This document shows positions 1 through 4,611 of a DNA stretch of 7,636 nucleotides, one piece after another. Origin of the DNA: Candidatus Zixiibacteriota bacterium (lineage in GTDB: Bacteria > Zixibacteria > MSB-5A5 > GN15 > JACZUZ01); contig JACZUZ010000079.1 of assembly GCA_022572905.1 (NCBI GenBank), forward strand, positions 1 to 7,636, in the 5' to 3' direction. A program made the translations under genes and the position numbers. The notes under the pieces are model-generated. The model was given only the letters and a program-made list of their open reading frames with translations. It made no database searches and had not been told where the DNA came from. Position 1 is the first letter of the stretch, and each line of letters starts with the position of its first letter.

Positions 1-330
1 TCTCTCCTGATAAGTGGTTGTAAAGTTTGGTTTGTGTCCTATTTACTTTCGAACTACCGGCCAATGTATGGCAGTCGAAGCCACGAATAAAGATAAATCG
101 GGTCGGAATTTTTTTCCTGGAACCCCCACCCAATGCAGTTCGTTTCACTATCGGGCTGTAAGAATGCGGGAGAAATGGCCGATAATGTAATATGGAGGGA
201 GAGAACGCGATTGAGCGGACTCTCCAGTGAGACAGATAACTGATTGCATAACAGGCGGTTACTCCTCAAGCGGAGACTCGTGGGTTTGCTCGGCCCGAAA
301 ATTGCGCTGTTAGGCATTGTCAGGAACTGC
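1..330. other. upstream region with no supportable gene
   Basis: I see no convincing gene here. An open frame on the minus strand (54-404) gives a protein with no recognisable motif, and its composition reads like translated non-coding DNA. The first plus-strand frame is open from the window edge to a stop at about 90 and could be the tail of an upstream gene, but its residues are not recognisable. Weak dyads occur, such as GGAGAG at 198-203 with CTCTCC at 220-225, but none has the form of a clear terminator. A T7 run at about 110-116 has no strong hairpin in front of it. Confidence 0.5.
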
Positions 331-359
331 TTGACAGAATCTCCCCGGAGAGGTATTTT
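331..359 (+). promoter_or_regulatory. sigma70-type promoter for the porU-porV operon
   Basis: TTGACA (331-336, a perfect -35 consensus) is followed by a 17-base spacer and TATTTT (354-359, four of six -10 positions). Initiation would fall near 365-367, giving an untranslated leader of about 205 bases before the ATG at 572. The spacer contains the dyad TCTCC-CC-GGAGA (340-351). A second dyad, GAGAG (348-352) with CTCTC (360-364), straddles the -10 box, so a regulator could bind here. A weaker alternative -10, TATAAG (394-399), lacks a good -35. This is a sequence-match prediction, and FCB-group bacteria can use divergent promoters (TAnnTTTG in Bacteroidota). Confidence 0.5.
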
Positions 360-419
360 CTCTCTAGAGGCTGTAACTAACTGAAGGAGAACGTATAAGG
401 CCAAAAAGCTAATTGTAGA

Positions 420-554
420 ACCGTCCGATCCAACCCGCTAGTCCAGCGGTACGGTCGCGGCTCTTGGTTTGTAGATTTTTTTCACGGCGGCAATAGACCG
501 CCGAACCGAGAGGCCCGAAAGAGTCGGGCGGGGGAATCAACCGTTTTCGCGGTT
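420..554 (+). promoter_or_regulatory. structured 5' leader, possible cis-regulatory RNA of unknown class
   Basis: Four paired elements follow one another upstream of porU. (1) ACCGT 420-424 pairs with ACGGT 451-455, enclosing hairpin CCGCT 435-439 / AGCGG 445-449. (2) A 9-bp stem, 461-469 with 504-512, has one G-U pair and encloses CGGCGG 485-490 / CCGCCG 498-503 plus a 15-base single-stranded side containing T7. (3) GCCCGA 513-518 pairs with TCGGGC 524-529 and abuts element 2. (4) AACCG 539-543 pairs with CGGTT 550-554, ending about 10 bases before the ribosome binding site. CGGTTC 550-555 could alternatively pair with GAACCG at 503-508 or 418-423, which would break elements 2 and 4. I compared it from memory with the c-di-GMP, c-di-AMP, cobalamin, SAM, THF and Moco riboswitches and saw no match. 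Its function is unknown. Confidence 0.4.
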
Positions 555-563
555 CTCGAGTTT

Positions 564-571
564 AAGGCCTT
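564..571 (+). promoter_or_regulatory. weak ribosome binding site of porU
   Basis: AAGG (564-567) lies only 4 bases before the ATG at 572 and is part of the perfect 8-base palindrome AAGGCCTT. This is a poor Shine-Dalgarno in a short-spaced position, in contrast to the GGAGG of the downstream gene. The in-frame stop TAA at 563-565 means the 572 ATG is the most upstream start possible. Weak initiation would fit control through the leader, but that is inference. Confidence 0.35.
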
Positions 572-3500
572 ATGCTAAAAGCAGTCTCAAAAAGCCCCGT
601 TGTGGGCAATCCGGAAATCACGCTCTCAGACGCGTTTCTTTTCACGAGATATTTCTCGAAACATCTTAGCGTCACGCGTGATATTTTTGTATCTACCTCA
701 AACGCTCGATCTCGATTCATAGATTTCAACGCATCAACTATCGCGCTTGTCTTTTGCTTGTTGTTGTCTATGACAGGCAATATCCACGCGGCAATTCCGG
801 GGATTTTTATCAAGAACGCCGATCAGAACGGTGTGAGTTTCGATTATGTTCTCTCGGCGCGCAATAGTAAGCGCGGTGGCAAGTCGAACGCGGAGACATT
901 CCTGGTGGAAGTACCGCGCAACATGGTCGCAACAATTGCAACAGTTTCACCGGCTGGCGCATTCGCAAAACTGGGAGTGACAAAATTTTCGCGCGGGCAT
1001 AAGTTCACATTGATTACGCTTCGCCCGGGAGCGGATACTGTGTCAGTGAGAGTTGATTTCATTCGTCAGAGTGTAAGCAGGAACTCGTTGAACACAGTAT
1101 CGAACACAGTCTCGCGCGAACCACGCGCCGTGGCCGCAGGTTATATGAATAAAATTTTCGCGGCAACGGTTATCAATTACGACAACTCAAAGGCCTGGTC
1201 AACACAGCTGGGGAGCTTGAGCCAGGACGATTTTGATAAAACTTCAACATCTCAGGTAGATGCTCCTCTCACAGCCCTTGCAGGGTCCGCAGGGTTTGCC
1301 ACCCCCGCCGGGGGTCCATTTGGCGTTACGACGGATTGGTACAAGATGATTGTCCGTGAAAATGGATTAACGCGGGTTAACGGAACCGACCTGGCCAACG
1401 CCGGTTTAGGGTCGGGATTCAGCTCGTCGTCCTTGAGGATTTTTTATGGCGGCGGACTGCCATTGCCGGTTCTGAATTCGACACCCCGACCGGATTTTGC
1501 CGAGATAGCGATTCTGGTCTTCGACGGTGGCGACGGAACGTTCGATGCGGGTGATTATTTGCTCTTTTACGGAGAGGCGTTAAGTCGCTGGCGCTATCCG
1601 GACGACAGCGCTCCGGTTTTCGTGCGCAATATTTACAGCGCTGACAACGCTTACTGGCTGACAATCGCAGGAAGTTTTTCCGGTGCGGCGCTTCGTATTA
1701 GCCAGATCAGCGGCGCGCCCACGGGAGCGCAAACGATTACTCAGTCGCGCAGAAGAATTCGTCTTGAAAGCGATGTGTTATTAAGCAAAGACGCAAACGG
1801 AGATGTTTTCGATTACTACAACTGGTACTGGAAAGATGACACAGTTCATACAGCGTCTGCCTTCACGCCTTCGGGAATTGCGGACCCCACGATTGACGAC
1901 ACTACCAAGATTCTTGTACGCGCAGTCGCGGGTAGTCAGTTTATGACTATCAACGGAACTCTGGCGACTACAGTAAACAATTTCTCTCAGCATTTCTGGT
2001 CATTCAAAGCGCCAGCGCCACTGAGTTCTATCTCAAATCTCTTTTTCAGGCAATCAAAATTCTTTGGCAGCGGACCCTATTTTGACTATGTCGAGATCGA
2101 TTATCTGGCCAGGCTTGAAGCCAGCCAATCGGAGTTGGACATTTCACTTGCTGGTGAAAGTGGGAGGCGAGAATTGATCTCCACCGGTTTCGCGCAAGCC
2201 CCATTGACTTTCAATCTCAACGATCCGCACAATCCGATACAAATTACAGGTGGCCAACTTATTTCAGGCGAATGGCGTTTTGAAGCCGATCTGTTTGCAA
2301 CAGAGGCGAATAGATTCTATATCGCGGCGTTGGCGACAGCAAACTCTCCGCTGAGCGTTACCGCGCAAAGTGTGACCGATCTGCGAGGAGATTCTTTGAC
2401 TCAGGTGGATTATTTCGTAATCGCGCCACGGATTTGGGAAGGAAGGTTACAGAGGTATATTGATTATCGAAGCGTCCGGTCCGGGGTTGCTACAAGATTT
2501 GTAGCTGTAGAAGATATTTACGAGCAGTTTTCGGCGGGAGTGTATAATCCAACTGCGATCAGAGATTTCCTGAAATCAGCCTATGAAACGTTTCCGTCGC
2601 CGCCACCCTCCACGGTGTTGTTTGTTGGCGATGGGAGCTACGATCATCGCGATGTTCTGGGAACCGGAACTCCCAATCTTGTACCTCCACATACGACGAT
2701 TGTTGACGGCGGTCTGACGTCGGACGATGAGTATGTTTATTTTGGCAATCTGTTCTTTCTCGATAGCGACAATAACGATATCCCCGATTCGGTATTTGGC
2801 GTCGATATGGCGCCCGCGCGCTGGCCGATTCGTACTACGACCGATCTTGAACGAGTCATAGATAAAATCATCACATATGAAACCGATCCCCAATTCGGTG
2901 AATGGCGTTCGAATGTAATTTTACTCGCCGATGACGAATTTGGCGAATTTATCACTGAAGCTGTGCATGTAACCCAGACAGAGGACTTGGAGCAAAATCA
3001 TCTTCCGGGGCGATTCTTGAGAGATAAGATTTATCTCTGGGATTTCCCGCGAAGTTCTTTGGGACGGCGTCCCGACGTTAACGACGCTATTGTGAGAACT
3101 ATCAACGAAGGCGCTTTGATTTTCAACTTCGTTGGACATGGCAACCCTTCGCTGTTTGCGCATGAACGAGTGTTTACTCGTCAGTCTGATGTTGGCCGTC
3201 TTACCAATGGTCGCAAGACACCTCTTGTATTCACCGCGTCATGCTCCATTGGCTTCTATGATTCGCCCAGCGACGAAGGAATGGCCGAAGAATTATTTCG
3301 TATGGACGGAGGAGCGATTGCCGTCGTAAGCGCGACAAGACTAGTATTCTCTTCGGCAAACGCGCTTTTCAATCGAGTCGCTTACGATCATATCTTTGGC
3401 CCGCTGGACTTGTCGGTTTGCCAGGCAGTTTATGCGGCCAAGCTGACTCGCGAGACTTCATCGGGAACGGTTAGCAATGATCGACGCTACGTGTTCTTCG

Positions 3501-4594
3501 GCGATCCGTACTTGCGCTTGAGCGCTCCTGCGCGCCAAGTCAACTTCACCGATTTGCCTGATAGCCTGGTGGCTCTTTCTCCCGCTCGTGTCAGTGGTTA
3601 TGTAGTCAATCAAACCAATGATACGCTTGCCGTAAATGGGGTTGCGTCGATTACTGTTTATGATTCGAAATCATCACGGAGCCATGACGTGCTTAACGGA
3701 GCGGGCGATGTTGTCACAACCGTTTCATACGAATTGACTGGACCGATAATTTTTCGTGGCTCCGCTCCGGTCACACAGGGAGTGTTTTCATTTGAATTTA
3801 TTCCGCCGCTGGATGTTAAGTTTGGTGAGAACGGCGCCAGGATTTCTGTTTATGTGAACCTTGATACTACCGACGGACTGGGAGTTAAGGATTCTGTGCG
3901 AGTCGGCTCTGTTATTACACCAACAAACGACGTCGAGGGTCCCCAGATAACATTGAGATTGCCTGATAGAACTGAATTTGAAGACGGCGATCCGATCTCA
4001 GCCGATGAAAAAATAGAATTTCTGGTGAGTGATACATCGGGCGTTAACCTGACTTCGGGGTTGGGCCACGCGATAACGCTCACTATCGACAATAATCCGG
4101 CTACGCAAATTAATCTAACAAGTTCGTTTCTCTACGATGAGGGAAGTTTTCGAGCTGGGACAGTTTTTCATACGCTCTCAGAATTAACCCCCGGAGAGCA
4201 TAGATTCAAATTTAAGGCCTGGGATAATGCGAACAATTCTTCATCAATAGAATTTACTGCGGAAGTTGTAGAGTCAACGGAGTTCGAAATAGTTGATTTG
4301 TTGAATTATCCTAACCCGATGAATGATCGCACCGGATTTTATTTCGAGCTACGCTCTCCCGCCAGTGAAATGACACTCAAAATTTTTACGCTGTCCGGCA
4401 AACGAATTCAGGAAATGACTGAATTCAATCTGCCACAGGGCTACAATTCAAATGTTTTCACCTGGGACGGACGTGATCTCGACGGAGATCGGGTCGCCAC
4501 GGGTGTCTACTTGTATAAAGCGACAGCTTACCCCTCGGGTGGCGGTAAGCCGTTTGAACAATTCGGAAAAATAGTTGTTGAAAATCTACCCTAA
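572..4594 (+). CDS. porU: T9SS C-terminal signal peptidase/sortase PorU (C25 gingipain-like protease)
   Basis: PorU is the cell-surface cysteine protease of the T9SS attachment complex. It cleaves the C-terminal signal of cargo and joins the cargo to a surface anchor. The hydrophobic signal core is at residues 55-68, with likely cleavage near A73. The PorU-type N-terminal region includes TDWYKMIV near 254-261 and the Gly/Asp loop 318-328 before LLFYGEAL. The C25 domain spans about 613-983: GDGSYD 686-691, a Ca-loop-like DSDNNDIPD 731-739, catalytic His856 in VGHG, catalytic Cys891 in TASCSIG, and closing FGDPYLRL 976-983. The His-Cys spacing of 35 is close to the 33 of RgpB. A beta-sandwich follows, with the family signature DTSGVN..SGLGH at 1154-1166. 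Residues 1242-1340 form a FlgD-like T9SS sorting domain (LNYPNP 1244-1249, GVYLYKA, final KIVVENLP). PorU of P. gingivalis is 1158 residues, so this protein is somewhat longer. The mature protein has only two cysteines, C891 and C950. The start is the only in-frame ATG upstream of the signal core and implies a very long n-region of about 50 residues; GTG at 602 is the only common alternative. The family assignment is firm, while activity is inferred from intact catalytic residues. Confidence 0.93.
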   Translation: MLKAVSKSPVVGNPEITLSDAFLFTRYFSKHLSVTRDIFVSTSNARSRFIDFNASTIALVFCLLLSMTGNIHAAIPGIFIKNADQNGVSFDYVLSARNSKRGGKSNAETFLVEVPRNMVATIATVSPAGAFAKLGVTKFSRGHKFTLITLRPGADTVSVRVDFIRQSVSRNSLNTVSNTVSREPRAVAAGYMNKIFAATVINYDNSKAWSTQLGSLSQDDFDKTSTSQVDAPLTALAGSAGFATPAGGPFGVTTDWYKMIVRENGLTRVNGTDLANAGLGSGFSSSSLRIFYGGGLPLPVLNSTPRPDFAEIAILVFDGGDGTFDAGDYLLFYGEALSRWRYPDDSAPVFVRNIYSADNAYWLTIAGSFSGAALRISQISGAPTGAQTITQSRRRIRLESDVLLSKDANGDVFDYYNWYWKDDTVHTASAFTPSGIADPTIDDTTKILVRAVAGSQFMTINGTLATTVNNFSQHFWSFKAPAPLSSISNLFFRQSKFFGSGPYFDYVEIDYLARLEASQSELDISLAGESGRRELISTGFAQAPLTFNLNDPHNPIQITGGQLISGEWRFEADLFATEANRFYIAALATANSPLSVTAQSVTDLRGDSLTQVDYFVIAPRIWEGRLQRYIDYRSVRSGVATRFVAVEDIYEQFSAGVYNPTAIRDFLKSAYETFPSPPPSTVLFVGDGSYDHRDVLGTGTPNLVPPHTTIVDGGLTSDDEYVYFGNLFFLDSDNNDIPDSVFGVDMAPARWPIRTTTDLERVIDKIITYETDPQFGEWRSNVILLADDEFGEFITEAVHVTQTEDLEQNHLPGRFLRDKIYLWDFPRSSLGRRPDVNDAIVRTINEGALIFNFVGHGNPSLFAHERVFTRQSDVGRLTNGRKTPLVFTASCSIGFYDSPSDEGMAEELFRMDGGAIAVVSATRLVFSSANALFNRVAYDHIFGPLDLSVCQAVYAAKLTRETSSGTVSNDRRYVFFGDPYLRLSAPARQVNFTDLPDSLVALSPARVSGYVVNQTNDTLAVNGVASITVYDSKSSRSHDVLNGAGDVVTTVSYELTGPIIFRGSAPVTQGVFSFEFIPPLDVKFGENGARISVYVNLDTTDGLGVKDSVRVGSVITPTNDVEGPQITLRLPDRTEFEDGDPISADEKIEFLVSDTSGVNLTSGLGHAITLTIDNNPATQINLTSSFLYDEGSFRAGTVFHTLSELTPGEHRFKFKAWDNANNSSSIEFTAEVVESTEFEIVDLLNYPNPMNDRTGFYFELRSPASEMTLKIFTLSGKRIQEMTEFNLPQGYNSNVFTWDGRDLDGDRVATGVYLYKATAYPSGGGKPFEQFGKIVVENLP

Positions 4595-4600
4595 GAAACT

Positions 4601-4605
4601 GGAGG
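4601..4605 (+). promoter_or_regulatory. strong ribosome binding site of the porV-like gene
   Basis: GGAGG lies 6 bases before the ATG at 4612, inside the 17-base gap after the porU stop. No terminator or promoter fits in this gap, so the two genes should share one transcript. The site fixes the start, and the residues that follow form a normal signal peptide. Confidence 0.85.
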
Positions 4606-4611
4606 CATTTA

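Noticed and set aside
1..90. Open plus-strand frame from the window edge, possible tail of an upstream gene
   Set aside because: Only about 29 residues, unrecognisable, and other frames close early as well, so there is no way to support it.
382..388. GAAGGAG ribosome-binding-like site in the leader, hinting at a leader peptide
   Set aside because: No ATG, GTG or TTG lies at a usable distance downstream.
54..404. 116-codon open frame on the minus strand
   Set aside because: No recognisable motif or family, no convincing ribosome binding site, and it overlaps the predicted promoter. The composition looks like translated non-coding DNA.
420..482. Intrinsic terminator (stem 420-455 with the T7 run at 476-482), suggesting attenuation
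   Set aside because: About 20 bases separate the stem from the T run, and the hairpin next to the T run lies downstream of it, so the geometry is wrong for an intrinsic terminator.
431..512. tRNA-like stretch (TAGTCCAGCGGTA resembles a D-arm)
   Set aside because: No matching D-stem partner, no valid anticodon arm, no GGTTCGA T-loop and no acceptor stem can be formed. It is explained better as part of the leader hairpins.
2576..2955. Minus-strand open frames opposite the PorU catalytic domain
   Set aside because: The plus strand encodes a well-conserved protease domain throughout, and the opposite frames have no motifs.
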